A stretch of 64,000 bases of DNA from an uncultured Myxococcales bacterium (lineage in GTDB: Bacteria; Myxococcota_A; UBA9042; CAIXZC01): positions 323,298-387,297 of the forward strand of contig CAITUV010000043.1 in the NCBI GenBank assembly GCA_903895725.1. The letters run 5' to 3'. Positions 34,907 to 43,530 of the stretch are shown piece by piece (the first letter of the stretch is position 1; each line of letters starts with the position of its first letter). The notes under the pieces are model-generated. The model searched no databases, was not told the DNA's origin, and saw only the letters and a program-made list of their open reading frames with translations. The translations under genes were made by a program, and so were the position numbers.

Positions 34907-35953
34907 TCAGAACGGAACCTCGAGCAGCATGCCCCTGCCGCCGTCGACCGGGGGCAGGGGAGTCACCGAGACGGCGGGCTGCTGCATCCCCTTGTCGTCC
35001 CCCAGTAGGGCCATCACCACTCCGGATACCAGCGCCGCCCCTCCAATGCCCCAGAGCGCGTAGCTTCCCTGCTCGAGCGGATTGACACGGCTGCTCACCT
35101 TCGAGTCCCACTCCCGCTGAACGATATCGTACTCCGCCTGCGTCAGAGACAGAGCTCCGTAGTCCCGAGCAAACTCGCTGTGCAGCGAATCCAGGCGATC
35201 GCTGGCCACCCACCAGGTAATTCCCCCGGCCAGGATGGCAGCGGCGCCACCCCCGACGAGGAGCCATTCCGGAAGCCCAACCCTCTCATGCCAAATCGAC
35301 TTCGTGGTCAGGGAGACAGCCGGCACGGGCTGAAGACAGGAGAGAACATGAGGCGATTGAGACGACGGCTCCAACGAGTGGGAGCGTGTGCCCAGCCTGG
35401 CATCCACAACCGTCAGCCTGTGCACCCCCGGCTTGAACCACCAGTCCACCGGTGCAGCGTACACCCGCTCCCGCTCCATTTCCCCAAGGAGAACCCCGCA
35501 GCTCGTCACATCGGTCCTGAGCTGCGCCTTCACGTACGCACCGGAGAGTCGGCCTTCCACTGCCGCCCGCCATTCGACGCAGCGGGCATCGGCCGGAGCG
35601 AGGGTGACGCAACGATCGAGGTGGTACCAGGCTTCGGGCCACTGTTCGAGCTTCTGGTAGTTACGACCGATATTCCTGTGAACCACCGCTGCGTGCTTGT
35701 ACTCGCTCCCCTGGGATTCCAGAATGGACCACCAGATCTCGATGGCCTCGGCCAGCTCCCCTTGGCGCGACAGCTCGATTGCCTGCTCGTTCAAACGAGC
35801 CGGGTCGGGCGGGGCTGCCTCCGACTGAGCCCGCACAAGCGGGGGGGCCGCAAGGCAGACGGAGAGGAGCGCCGTCACACCGAACCACGTGCGGCCCCAG
35901 GCAGCCATCCAGGCGGAGCGCGAAAGGCTCCTATTCTTCTGGAATGATCCCAT
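34907..35953 (-). CDS. TPR-containing membrane protein
   Basis: The protein has 348 residues, starting at 35953 behind GAGGAG and overlapping the end of the kinase gene by 23 bases. The hydrophobic stretch TWFGVTALLSVCLAAPP is an N-terminal signal or anchor. Residues about 45-130 form TPR-like helix pairs (LNEQAIELSRQGELAEAIEIWWSIL, YKHAAVVHRNIGRNYQKLEQWPEAWYHLDRCVTL). A beta-rich PEGA-like stretch follows (WWFKPGVHRLTVVDARLG). Two more hydrophobic segments (LLVGGGAAAILAGGITWWVA and WGIGGAALVSGVVMALLG) flank a helical loop. This TPR/PEGA/two-helix layout is common beside myxobacterial Ser/Thr kinases and suggests an envelope partner of the kinase. Confidence 0.8.
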   Translation of the reverse strand: MGSFQKNRSLSRSAWMAAWGRTWFGVTALLSVCLAAPPLVRAQSEAAPPDPARLNEQAIELSRQGELAEAIEIWWSILESQGSEYKHAAVVHRNIGRNYQKLEQWPEAWYHLDRCVTLAPADARCVEWRAAVEGRLSGAYVKAQLRTDVTSCGVLLGEMERERVYAAPVDWWFKPGVHRLTVVDARLGTRSHSLEPSSQSPHVLSCLQPVPAVSLTTKSIWHERVGLPEWLLVGGGAAAILAGGITWWVASDRLDSLHSEFARDYGALSLTQAEYDIVQREWDSKVSSRVNPLEQGSYALWGIGGAALVSGVVMALLGDDKGMQQPAVSVTPLPPVDGGRGMLLEVPF

Positions 35954-37949
35954 ACTCCTCGTCCGGTTCCTTACCCGCTCCCTTCGTCGAAGCCGGGTCT
36001 CCACTCGCCTCGGTGCCTCCCGCCAGCTTCGGTGCGGAAGACTCAGTTGTCCCTCCATCGGACACACCCGAATCCGGAGGGCCCTTCTGCTGCCCTTCCA
36101 ACTTCGACTCGGCCGATATCCCGCCAGCGTCTTGACCCCGGGGCTTGCCGGCAGCGGCCGCCTTCTGGGTCGCCTTGCGGTCCACGGTCTTGACGGCTTC
36201 GACGGTCTTCTGAACGGCCCCCTGGTCCACGGTCTTGGCGGCCTCGACGGTCTTCTGAACGGTCCCCTGGTCCATGGGCGAGGCGGCTTCGACGCTCGGC
36301 CGGGAAGCCCCCTCAGCCAGAGGCGACCCGGCCTCCCCGTTAACAGGCGGGGCAGCAACGCCCTGAGTGGCGGGGTCGGCAGAGGCCAGCTCCTGTGCCC
36401 GACGGGCAGTCTCGGAAAGCATCAGCGATACGGCCAGACGGCCTCCCCGCCCCAGCGGGCCGGTATCGGGAAGGCCCCAAGAGGCCCAATTCGTGGGGGT
36501 TTCGGCAGGAGGGGCGACGTCCGGTTGAACGACATCCCGGCGGACCGGGGTTGAATCGTCAGGCTGGCTGTGTGAGACATCCGTCGATCCGGCTGCAACG
36601 GCCGTCGCCGGGGCCGCATCCTGGCTTGAGTCAGAAGGGGGCATCGTGGCCGACGGCCAGAGGATCCAGGCCAGAAGACCCACGAGCAATCCGGTTCCGG
36701 CTCCGATTGCGGCCAGCAACCCTCTGCGAACGGCGGAAGAGCCTGGGAGAGCGGCGACGGAAAAGTCCCCTTCGTCGGATTCCTCTTTCCGCGGCGACAC
36801 GGGCGGCGGAGTCGGGGCCTCCTGCACGTCCGCAACCTTGGCATCAATGATCTCGTTGAGCTCTTCCTCGATGGTCCCATTGGGCTGGCCACTATCCTTC
36901 TTGTTCCCGAGGATTGACTTGAGAGGAGTGGGCAGCGGGGTGTCGCCGGCAGGAGGTTTCTGCTCCGAGCGTGCCAGGACCGGGACGGCGAGATGAAGGG
37001 AGATCCCCTGGTTGGCGGCGAGACGATGTAGTGCCTCGGCCAGCTCCGTAGTCGACTGAGGGCGGCGGCTCGGCAGCTTCTCGAGCATGCACTGGATGAC
37101 CTCGTCGAGAGGGGGGGGCACGGAGCCTTCTGGACAGCACGAGGCCAGCGGCTGAGGCTTCTCCCGAACGTGCGCCATGAGGATCTTCGGGCCGACCCCA
37201 TCGAACGGCTTCCGTCCGCTGAGCATCTCGTAGGCCACCACACCCAGGGAATAAAGATCGGAGCGAAGATCCGCCTCTCCTCCGATGGCCTGCTCGGGGC
37301 TCGCGTATTCCGGCGTCCCACAGAGCCCCCCGGGCTTGGTCAGTCCGGTCTCCTCACCAATGCGGGCAATGCCGAAGTCGAGCACCTTGACGAAGTCGGT
37401 CCCCCCCGTCGTGCGGGCCAGGAAGATGTTGGCGGGCTTGATGTCCCGATGGAAGATGCGCTGCGCATGGGCCTCGCCGAGGGAATCGCAGACCTGGAGG
37501 ATGATCCCGACCACCCGCTGCCACGGGAGTGGACCTCGGGCAAGCAGCCTGTCCAGCGGCTCTCCGTCCAGGAGCTCCATGGCGAAGTAAAGCCTTCCAT
37601 CGTCCGAGATGCCGAAGTCGTGGACCGTGACCGTGTGGGGGCTTCTCAGAGAGGACGCTGCGCGTGCCTCGAGCAGGAAACGGCGTGTGGCATTGGCATC
37701 CTTGGGCAGGTCCGCACGCAGCACCTTGAGCGCCACCTCGCGGTTGAGGTAGACCTGGGTCGCTCGATACACGACTCCCATGCCTCCGCGTGCAATGATG
37801 GCATCCACGCGGTACTTTCGGTCGACCAGGAATCCGGTGATGTCCTCGGGGTCGGACCGGACGAGCTGCACACCGCAGGTACGGCAGAAGCCGTCCTCGC
37901 CCTCCCATTCCTGGAGGCAGATGGGGCAGAATTTCTTCCGGCCAGGCAT
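35931..37949 (-). CDS. Transmembrane Ser/Thr protein kinase with N-terminal zinc ribbon
   Basis: The protein has 672 residues, with start 37949 behind GGGGAGGGG. A zinc ribbon (FCPICLQEW...FCRTCG, residues 7-25) precedes a PknB-type kinase domain (about 45-310). The kinase has ARGGMGVVY glycine loop, VALKVL lysine, FHRDIKPANI catalytic loop (about 166-175), DFGIAR and GTPEYASPEQ, all intact. Low-complexity linkers follow, with one membrane helix (LLAAIGAGTGLLVGLLAWILW, about 406-428) and a C-terminal extracytoplasmic part rich in Pro, Ala and Asp. That part has two copies of a 13-residue VQKTVEAxKTVDxG repeat. The kinase lies 14 bases downstream of a Cys-rich lipoprotein gene and overlaps the TPR gene, and the sigma-54 activator follows. 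Confidence 0.93.
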   Translation of the reverse strand: MPGRKKFCPICLQEWEGEDGFCRTCGVQLVRSDPEDITGFLVDRKYRVDAIIARGGMGVVYRATQVYLNREVALKVLRADLPKDANATRRFLLEARAASSLRSPHTVTVHDFGISDDGRLYFAMELLDGEPLDRLLARGPLPWQRVVGIILQVCDSLGEAHAQRIFHRDIKPANIFLARTTGGTDFVKVLDFGIARIGEETGLTKPGGLCGTPEYASPEQAIGGEADLRSDLYSLGVVAYEMLSGRKPFDGVGPKILMAHVREKPQPLASCCPEGSVPPPLDEVIQCMLEKLPSRRPQSTTELAEALHRLAANQGISLHLAVPVLARSEQKPPAGDTPLPTPLKSILGNKKDSGQPNGTIEEELNEIIDAKVADVQEAPTPPPVSPRKEESDEGDFSVAALPGSSAVRRGLLAAIGAGTGLLVGLLAWILWPSATMPPSDSSQDAAPATAVAAGSTDVSHSQPDDSTPVRRDVVQPDVAPPAETPTNWASWGLPDTGPLGRGGRLAVSLMLSETARRAQELASADPATQGVAAPPVNGEAGSPLAEGASRPSVEAASPMDQGTVQKTVEAAKTVDQGAVQKTVEAVKTVDRKATQKAAAAGKPRGQDAGGISAESKLEGQQKGPPDSGVSDGGTTESSAPKLAGGTEASGDPASTKGAGKEPDEEYGIIPEE

Positions 37950-37963
37950 TCGACCCCTCCCCC

Positions 37964-39040
37964 TCAGCAGTCCGCCGCACAGAAGCCCGGTCCAGGCTCC
38001 TTCTCGCCGCATGCCGGCTCGCAGTACGTATCCCCGCACAGGCAGCAGTCGGCAGGGCAGTTCTCTCCATCCTCGGGGCAGCTCCCGGTGCGCTGGCACT
38101 TGCCGTTCCCGCAACCGCTCAGAGAACAGCAGTCGTGCGGACAGGTGGTCACCGTCTCGCTGCACTCCTTCGAGCAGACGGAGTCCCCGCACGCTCCGAC
38201 ACAGCAATCCTGCGGGCAGGTGGCCATGTTCTCGGCACATCCCTTGGCGCAAAGCCCATCGCCGCATGCGCTCAACCCGCAGCAGTCCGCCGGGCACAGG
38301 AGAGGATTCTCGCCGCACTGGGTCGCACAGGATCCATCTCCGCAAGTGCCGTCGCAGACAATGTCGGGGACGTCCGGCGAAGGAACGTCGGACAGGTCGC
38401 CCGGTACGTCGGAGAGCAGGTCCGCATCGACGGGCACGTCCGCATCGGGCGCCGCGTCGGCGTCGGGCAGCAGTGGCGTGTCGTCGGGAGCATCCGGCAA
38501 CGACGTATCGGGAGGCAGATCCGGTGTGTCCGACAGAGCGTCGGCATCCACGAGGGAATCGGGAGGCAGCCCGTCGTCGGGTTGGAGATCGGGGATGAGC
38601 TCGACCTCCCCCGAGTCAGAATCGATGAAGTCGAGCCCGTCGTGCAGCTCGGCATCGGTCATGCCTTCGGCTTCGGCCAGGCCATCGAGGTCTTCCGCCG
38701 CATCGGCGTCCTGAAGGATGTCGATGTCGTTCAACGCGTCCGGGGCGACGGCAGAGTCACCATCCGTCTGGCCGGCGGAGTCCAGGTCGACCACCTCGGG
38801 AGTGAGGTCGGCCAGATCGCCGACCGACTCCGGAACCTCGTTTCGGGCTTCCCAGTTGGCCAGGTCAGAGAGGTCACCGGTCAGCTCACCGGAGCCGGAC
38901 CAATCCTGCGCGTCGCCGGTGCCAGGTGGGGGAATGCCCAGCCTCTTGTCCAGGCAGGCGGTGGAGAGCAGAGCCATGGCACACAGAACACCTGCCAGCT
39001 CTACCGGATACACTCCACCCGCTCGGGGTCTTGTTGGCAT
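37964..39040 (-). CDS. Lipoprotein with long acidic stalk and Cys-rich tip
   Basis: The protein has 358 residues. The start at 39040 is chosen because it gives the best signal peptide; the lipobox is LLSTAC. About 190 residues of Asp/Leu/Pro/Ala-rich sequence follow (repeats such as DADAAPDADVPVDADLL), likely an extended, possibly calcium-binding stalk. The last 120 residues are four to five repeats of CGDGxCxxxCxENxxTCPxDC, ending exactly at a terminal CAADC. It is the first gene of a likely operon with the kinase (14-base gap), TPR protein and sigma-54 activator, so it could be the surface sensor of that chain. A promoter lies at 39127-39155. Confidence 0.8.
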   Translation of the reverse strand: MPTRPRAGGVYPVELAGVLCAMALLSTACLDKRLGIPPPGTGDAQDWSGSGELTGDLSDLANWEARNEVPESVGDLADLTPEVVDLDSAGQTDGDSAVAPDALNDIDILQDADAAEDLDGLAEAEGMTDAELHDGLDFIDSDSGEVELIPDLQPDDGLPPDSLVDADALSDTPDLPPDTSLPDAPDDTPLLPDADAAPDADVPVDADLLSDVPGDLSDVPSPDVPDIVCDGTCGDGSCATQCGENPLLCPADCCGLSACGDGLCAKGCAENMATCPQDCCVGACGDSVCSKECSETVTTCPHDCCSLSGCGNGKCQRTGSCPEDGENCPADCCLCGDTYCEPACGEKEPGPGFCAADC

Positions 39041-39126
39041 CTGCGTCACCGGACTCCAGAAACCTGCCGAGGGGCCCCCCACTCACCATCCCGCTCCACC
39101 ACGAAACAGCCCCTGCACCGCGCCAG

Positions 39127-39155
39127 ATACTACCACGCGTGCGCGCAAAGCTCAA
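39127..39155 (-). promoter_or_regulatory. Sigma-70-type promoter of the lipoprotein-kinase-TPR-activator operon
   Basis: Minus strand TTGAGC (39150-39155), 17 bases, TAGTAT (39127-39132). The expected start near 39119 is about 80 bases before the ATG at 39040. Confidence 0.5.
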
Positions 39156-39185
39156 CCCATGTCGACAGGGGCACTTCGGACCGCC

Positions 39186-41246
39186 TCAATCCTCGGTCAG
39201 GCGGACCCAGCCGAGCGTGTGTGCCCCCCCGGTGTACAGGGAGGCCTCGACTCCAACCCACCCGTGGAAGGTCCCGGTGTCCCCCAGAACCTGGAGGAAC
39301 GACTTGAGGCGGGCGTTACCGTTGTAGCACTTGCCACTGGTGAGGAGGCACTCGCAGAAGTGCTCGAAAGCATCCTTGCGTCCGTCGAGCCAGGCGAGGT
39401 AGTAGCGCACGGGAGAAGTGGCCTCTCCGTTCGGGCAGGAGCCGCAGGATTCCGATGGGGCGAAGCGGACAGCGACGTCATCGGTGCACCCCTTCCAATC
39501 GCCGGGGAACTCCAGGGACATCTCCCCCGACGTTACCTTGTCCCCGGCCAGCTGAGCGTACGGGCCGTGGAGAGTGACGGAAGGGGACGCCATTCGCTCG
39601 GTGATTCCCAACCCCGTCTCGAGGGCGGCATTGCTGCCGTAGCCGATGGCGTTCGTGACGTTGTAGTCTGAGCCCGCCAGGTCGAGCCGCACGCGGTCGC
39701 AGAGGTCCGTCACTTTCCAGCTCTCGGAGGCCCCGTCGGACCAGTCGATGGCCAGTTTGGCGTCCTTGACGGTCCACTTGCCGGTCAGCACTTTGGGATA
39801 GCCTCCGCCGGACGGGAAGCGGGTTGCGCCGTAGACTTTGCACTTGTCCTTGTCGCAGGGTGCGATGGTCGTCGTCACCTCGGTCTTGCCGGTTTCGTTG
39901 AGGTAGCTCCAGAGCCAGAACGTCTGGGACACCTCACCAGAGGACTTGAACGTGTACTGTGCCAGTCTGGCCCAGCTCGTGCCGCCCGGATTGAGGCGTG
40001 CCAGGGCCACGGTGAAGAGGGCCCGGCCCGCGGGGAGTCCCGTGCCAACCCCGCCGCTGCAGGCTCCTCCGCAGCCGTCGTCGCCACAGGTCTTGCCATC
40101 ACAGTTGGGGACGCAATCCCCCACCTGGCATTTCCCTGCCACACAGGATTGACCGGAGGGACAGCTTCCGCAGGTGCCTCCGCAGCCGTTGTCGCCACAG
40201 ACCTTGCCGGCGCATTGCGGTGTGCAGACCGGGACACAGGCCCCTGCCTGGCACTGCGTGCCGGCCGCGCACTGGCCGCAGCTTCCTCCGCAGCCATCGT
40301 CGCCGCACACTTTGCCGGTGCATTGCGGTGTGCAGGGCCCGGACGTGCAGATTCCGGCCTCGCAGGTCTGTCCAGCAGGACAGGTGCCGCAGCTTCCTCC
40401 GCAGCCGTCGTCGCCGCACCCCTTGCCTGCGCACTGGGGAGTGCAACCCTGGGGCTTGCAGACGCCCGCTACGCACTCGTGCTCTTCTGAGCAGACTCCG
40501 CAGCTTCCGCCACAGCCATCCGGCCCGCAGTCCTTGCCCGAACAGGTCGGAGCGCAGGCCAGGCACGTGTTACCGGAGCAGGTCTGGCCAAGTGGGCAGT
40601 CGCCGCACGAGTTCCCGCAGCCGTCGTTGCCGCACTCCTTGCCCGTGCAGTCTCCGAGGCAGTCTTCGGCGTAGCAGCCGCCGTTGTTGCACACCTCGCC
40701 GAGATTGCAGGCTCCGCACAGGCTGCCGCAGCCGTCCTGACCGCACACCTTGCCGGTGCAGTCCGGGAGGCTCGCTCCGTCGCAGTCCTCATCGATGTCG
40801 TTGTAGCAGACCTCTTCGGCGAGGGGATTGCGGGCGGAATCATTGTCGTCGCAATCCCCCCCCTTGAGCGCGGTGTATGGCAGGTGGGGAACGCAGACGC
40901 AGGAGGACTGCTGGTCGTTGCCGCAGCCGTCCTGATCGTTGTCAGCGAGAAACACCTCGCATCCTTTCGAGCCGTCCTCGTCCGTGACCCCGTCAAGGTC
41001 GTCATCGAGGCCGTTGCAGGACTCCGGCTGACCGATGGGCTGCCGTCCCTCGGGCCCCACCCCTTCGTCAAAGGAGAAGCTGTCATCGTGCGCCCCCTGA
41101 CAGTCGAAGAAGCAGGGATTGAAGCGGACCGAGTCGTCCGTCGAGCTTCCCGAAGAATCCCCGGAACAGCCAGACAGGGTCGCCAGGGTCGCAACGCAGA
41201 GGAGGCGGCTCAACAGCGACAAGGAACGGACACCGGAACTCGTCAT
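39186..41246 (-). CDS. Cys-rich lipoprotein with GKxCGxDGCGG repeats
   Basis: The protein has 686 residues, starting at 41246 behind AGGTGGG. The lipobox is LSGC. After a short polar region it has one MopE-type acidic motif (CNGLDDDLDGVTDE). Next come eight to nine repeats of about 30-35 residues, of the form CxGKxCGxDGCGGxCGxCxxGQxC (residues about 150-425). The C-terminal 260 residues form a beta-rich domain that opens GRALFTVALARLNPGGTSW and has later paired Cys (FAPSESCGSCPNG, CECLLTSGKC). I do not recognise that domain. The repeats probably form disulfide-stabilised stalks. The gene is divergent from 41426 and shares a 179-base intergenic region. Confidence 0.8.
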   Translation of the reverse strand: MTSSGVRSLSLLSRLLCVATLATLSGCSGDSSGSSTDDSVRFNPCFFDCQGAHDDSFSFDEGVGPEGRQPIGQPESCNGLDDDLDGVTDEDGSKGCEVFLADNDQDGCGNDQQSSCVCVPHLPYTALKGGDCDDNDSARNPLAEEVCYNDIDEDCDGASLPDCTGKVCGQDGCGSLCGACNLGEVCNNGGCYAEDCLGDCTGKECGNDGCGNSCGDCPLGQTCSGNTCLACAPTCSGKDCGPDGCGGSCGVCSEEHECVAGVCKPQGCTPQCAGKGCGDDGCGGSCGTCPAGQTCEAGICTSGPCTPQCTGKVCGDDGCGGSCGQCAAGTQCQAGACVPVCTPQCAGKVCGDNGCGGTCGSCPSGQSCVAGKCQVGDCVPNCDGKTCGDDGCGGACSGGVGTGLPAGRALFTVALARLNPGGTSWARLAQYTFKSSGEVSQTFWLWSYLNETGKTEVTTTIAPCDKDKCKVYGATRFPSGGGYPKVLTGKWTVKDAKLAIDWSDGASESWKVTDLCDRVRLDLAGSDYNVTNAIGYGSNAALETGLGITERMASPSVTLHGPYAQLAGDKVTSGEMSLEFPGDWKGCTDDVAVRFAPSESCGSCPNGEATSPVRYYLAWLDGRKDAFEHFCECLLTSGKCYNGNARLKSFLQVLGDTGTFHGWVGVEASLYTGGAHTLGWVRLTED

Positions 41247-41425
41247 GATCCCACCTGCAGTATGGAACCCCGGGCATGATACATCGTTGAGCCGTGACCG
41301 TCCACCCGGGTCTGCATGATTTCCGGAATGGCAGGAACAGACATTTTTCTTGCGAAGCGACCCCTGTTGTGTGTGCAATAGGGGCGCAGCGGGAAGTTTG
41401 GAACTGCCTTGCGGAGGGGGTGCTC

Positions 41426-42541
41426 ATGTCGATGTCCTGGTTCAGTCGCAGCGTGGTGGCGGCAGTCGGGGCAGTCGTTGCCGTGTCCTGCGGAGGTGGC
41501 GGAGGGGGCGGGGAGAAGGACTTCGGGCCGCGCTGGTGGGAGGAGGTACAGGATGAGGCGGCACCGCCCCTGACCGATATCCAGGCGGAGCCCGATGAGC
41601 AAGGCACCACTCCGGACGAGAGGGCGGAGCCGGACGCCAGGGTCGAGCCGGACGAGGTCGGCGAGCCGTGCGTTCCGGACTGCGCCGACAAGGAATGCGG
41701 TGACGACAACGGGTGCGGGAAGCCCTGTATCGTGGATGCCGGCTGCAAGGGCAACCCGCCCTGTGCGCTGGGGGTGTGCGACCTGTCGGGAGTCTGTGCG
41801 TTCCAGCCTCAGGACAGCGAGTGCGACGACGGCAACCAGTGCACCGTGGGGGATTTCTGCGGCGGCGGGAAGTGCAAGGCCGGCCCGGACCCGCTCGATT
41901 GCAGCGACGACAATCCCTGCACGAGCGACTCGTGCGACCCCGCCGCGGGCTGTTCCTCGGTCGCCAACACTCTGCCGTGCGACGATGGAGACCCCTGCAC
42001 GAAGGGAGATGCCTGCTCGGAAGGGGCTTGCATTCCGGGAGGCCCCAACCTCTGCGATGACAAGAACCCCTGCACCACTGACACGTGCGAGACGGGCGTT
42101 GGCTGTCACAACGACCCGGTGTGGGACGGCACGGGGTGCGACGACACGAACATCTGCACCGTCGGCGACTCCTGCCAGGCCGGCAAGTGCGTTCCGGGCA
42201 AGGCGGCCAACTGTGCCGATACCAATCCCTGCACGGTGGACTCATGCGCACCGGGAACGGGCTGTGTACACACCAATGCGGCGGACTCGACCCCGTGTGA
42301 CGACGGGGACGGCTGCACCCAGGCGGACTACTGCCTCGGAGGCAAGTGCATCCCCTCCGGAGAAAAGGACTGCAACGACTTCAACAGCTGCACGGTGGAC
42401 AGCTGCGCCACCGGAGGGAAGTGTGAGCACGAAAAGCTCACGGGTGACTTCTATTGCTCCGATGACGACCCGTGCACCGAGCCCGACTGGTGCCTCGAGG
42501 GGGAGTGCCAGCCCGGGCCGCTCCTGCCCGGATGCCAGTAG
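41426..42541 (+). CDS. Cys-rich CDDGNxCT repeat lipoprotein
   Basis: The protein has 371 residues. The ATG at 41426 follows GCGGAGGGGG. The lipobox VAVSC is followed by a Gly run and an acidic linker (EPDEQGTTPDERAEPD). The rest is about eight Cys repeats, for example CDDGNQCTVGDFCGGGKC and CSDDNPCTSDSC, of the kind found in the 1827, 3931 and 53368 proteins. Unlike those it has no extra C-terminal domain; it ends within a repeat at PLLPGCQ. It may be a bare stalk or a truncated relative. The 7-helix membrane protein gene starts 75 bases downstream. Confidence 0.8.
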   Translation: MSMSWFSRSVVAAVGAVVAVSCGGGGGGGEKDFGPRWWEEVQDEAAPPLTDIQAEPDEQGTTPDERAEPDARVEPDEVGEPCVPDCADKECGDDNGCGKPCIVDAGCKGNPPCALGVCDLSGVCAFQPQDSECDDGNQCTVGDFCGGGKCKAGPDPLDCSDDNPCTSDSCDPAAGCSSVANTLPCDDGDPCTKGDACSEGACIPGGPNLCDDKNPCTTDTCETGVGCHNDPVWDGTGCDDTNICTVGDSCQAGKCVPGKAANCADTNPCTVDSCAPGTGCVHTNAADSTPCDDGDGCTQADYCLGGKCIPSGEKDCNDFNSCTVDSCATGGKCEHEKLTGDFYCSDDDPCTEPDWCLEGECQPGPLLPGCQ

Positions 42542-42616
42542 TCCCGCTGCCAGCCCTGGAACCAGGATCTGTTTCCGACCGGGGAGGACCGGTCGCTTGA
42601 TGAAGTGAGGTTGTAG

Positions 42617-43330
42617 ATGGACAGGTATTTTCCGGCGTTGGCGCTGTGCACGGCCTTCTTCGAGCTGGCGGCCGCTACGTGGGTTTTCCGCTCCCCCGGG
42701 CGTGCCAACGTCCTGAGGCCGACGGGGCTCATCCTGATTTTCCTGGCGGGCTACCAGCTCCTCGAGGCGTATGCGTGCGGGAATCCGAGCATGACCCTCG
42801 TCGGCCGTCTTGCACTTGCGGATGTGATCTGGCTTCCTCCATTGGGCGTTTGGCTGATCATTCAGCTTGCTGCCCCGGACGATGGCCTGTTCAGGCGGTT
42901 CGGCAAGGGGCTCTTCGGGATCGCCGGCGGCCTGGCCGCATTCATCCTGCTCGACGACCAGTTCGTCCGCAGGACCGTCTGCCAGGCTGTCATCGCGACC
43001 TACCACACACCGGGCCCGGTCTACATGTTCTACGGGGGGTTCTACCAGTTCGGGCTCATGGCGATGATCTTCGGCGCGGCCAAAGGGATGATTCGCAGCG
43101 ACGACCCTTCCGTGAGGCGTCACCTCGGAGACATCCAGATGGGGACGATTGGGTTCGTGCTGCCAGCGCTGATTACCGAAGTGGTGGTTCCGCAGTCCAG
43201 CACTTCCACTCCTTCGGTCATGTGCCACTTCGCCGTCGTGCTGGCCGTCTTCCTGGTGCGCATGACGGTTCGGGAGCGCAGGATCGCCGCTGACGGTATG
43301 ACGGCTCCGATCCGCACCTGCCAGGTCTGA
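42617..43330 (+). CDS. Predicted seven-helix membrane protein of unknown function
   Basis: The protein has 237 residues, ATG 42617 after GTGAGG. Seven hydrophobic segments can be drawn: FPALALCTAFFELAAATWVF, LILIFLAGYQLLEAYAC, VIWLPPLGVWLIIQLA, GIAGGLAAFILL, YMFYGGFYQFGLMAMIFGA, IGFVLPALITEVVV and FAVVLAVFLVRM. The short loops carry Arg/Lys-rich cytoplasmic stretches. The layout recalls 7TM sensor or histidine-kinase input regions but no signalling domain follows. No family is assigned. A GC-rich hairpin at 43332-43349 directly follows the stop. Confidence 0.7.
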   Translation: MDRYFPALALCTAFFELAAATWVFRSPGRANVLRPTGLILIFLAGYQLLEAYACGNPSMTLVGRLALADVIWLPPLGVWLIIQLAAPDDGLFRRFGKGLFGIAGGLAAFILLDDQFVRRTVCQAVIATYHTPGPVYMFYGGFYQFGLMAMIFGAAKGMIRSDDPSVRRHLGDIQMGTIGFVLPALITEVVVPQSSTSTPSVMCHFAVVLAVFLVRMTVRERRIAADGMTAPIRTCQV

Positions 43331-43331
43331 G

Positions 43332-43349
43332 CCGGGGTTCAAGCCCCGG
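43332..43349 (+). terminator. Terminator-like hairpin without T-tract
   Basis: CCGGGG (43332-43337), loop TTCAAG, CCCCGG (43344-43349), immediately after the stop at 43330. No clear run of T follows, so it may only slow transcription or stabilise the 3' end. Confidence 0.35.
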
Positions 43350-43440
43350 GACTTCTGCCGTGTTTCAGTGCCCGTGCCTTTCGTTGGCCTTGGCCACGGG
43401 CAGCCCAGGCGCCGTGTCAGCCCGCACTCGCTGCCGTCGT

Positions 43441-43485
43441 TGTCAGCGTTGACACGCAACCCCCTTTAGCGGCATACCTGTATGC
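43441..43485 (+). promoter_or_regulatory. Promoter with two operator-like palindromes
   Basis: TTGACA at 43449-43454 can pair with CATACC (43473-43478, 18-base spacer) as -35 and -10. The -35 lies inside the palindrome TGTCA-GCGT-TGACA (43441-43454). The -10 lies inside a second palindrome GCATAC-CT-GTATGC (43472-43485). Both elements would be covered by bound regulators. The esterase gene starts at 43531. Confidence 0.55.
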
Positions 43486-43530
43486 GGAGATCCGAACGGT
43501 GGCGGTTCGGAGCCTCCGGCGGGGGATTTC

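Noticed and set aside
40251..40267. TGGCAC-containing strings inside coding regions as further sigma-54 promoters (for example 40255, 47108, 54481)
   Set aside because: None has GC exactly 12 bases after GG, and all lie inside genes without a start downstream.
43331..43350. GGTTCAAG-type sequence resembling a tRNA T-arm
   Set aside because: No cloverleaf can be drawn: the upstream bases are the conserved reading frame of the seven-helix protein. A simple hairpin explains it.
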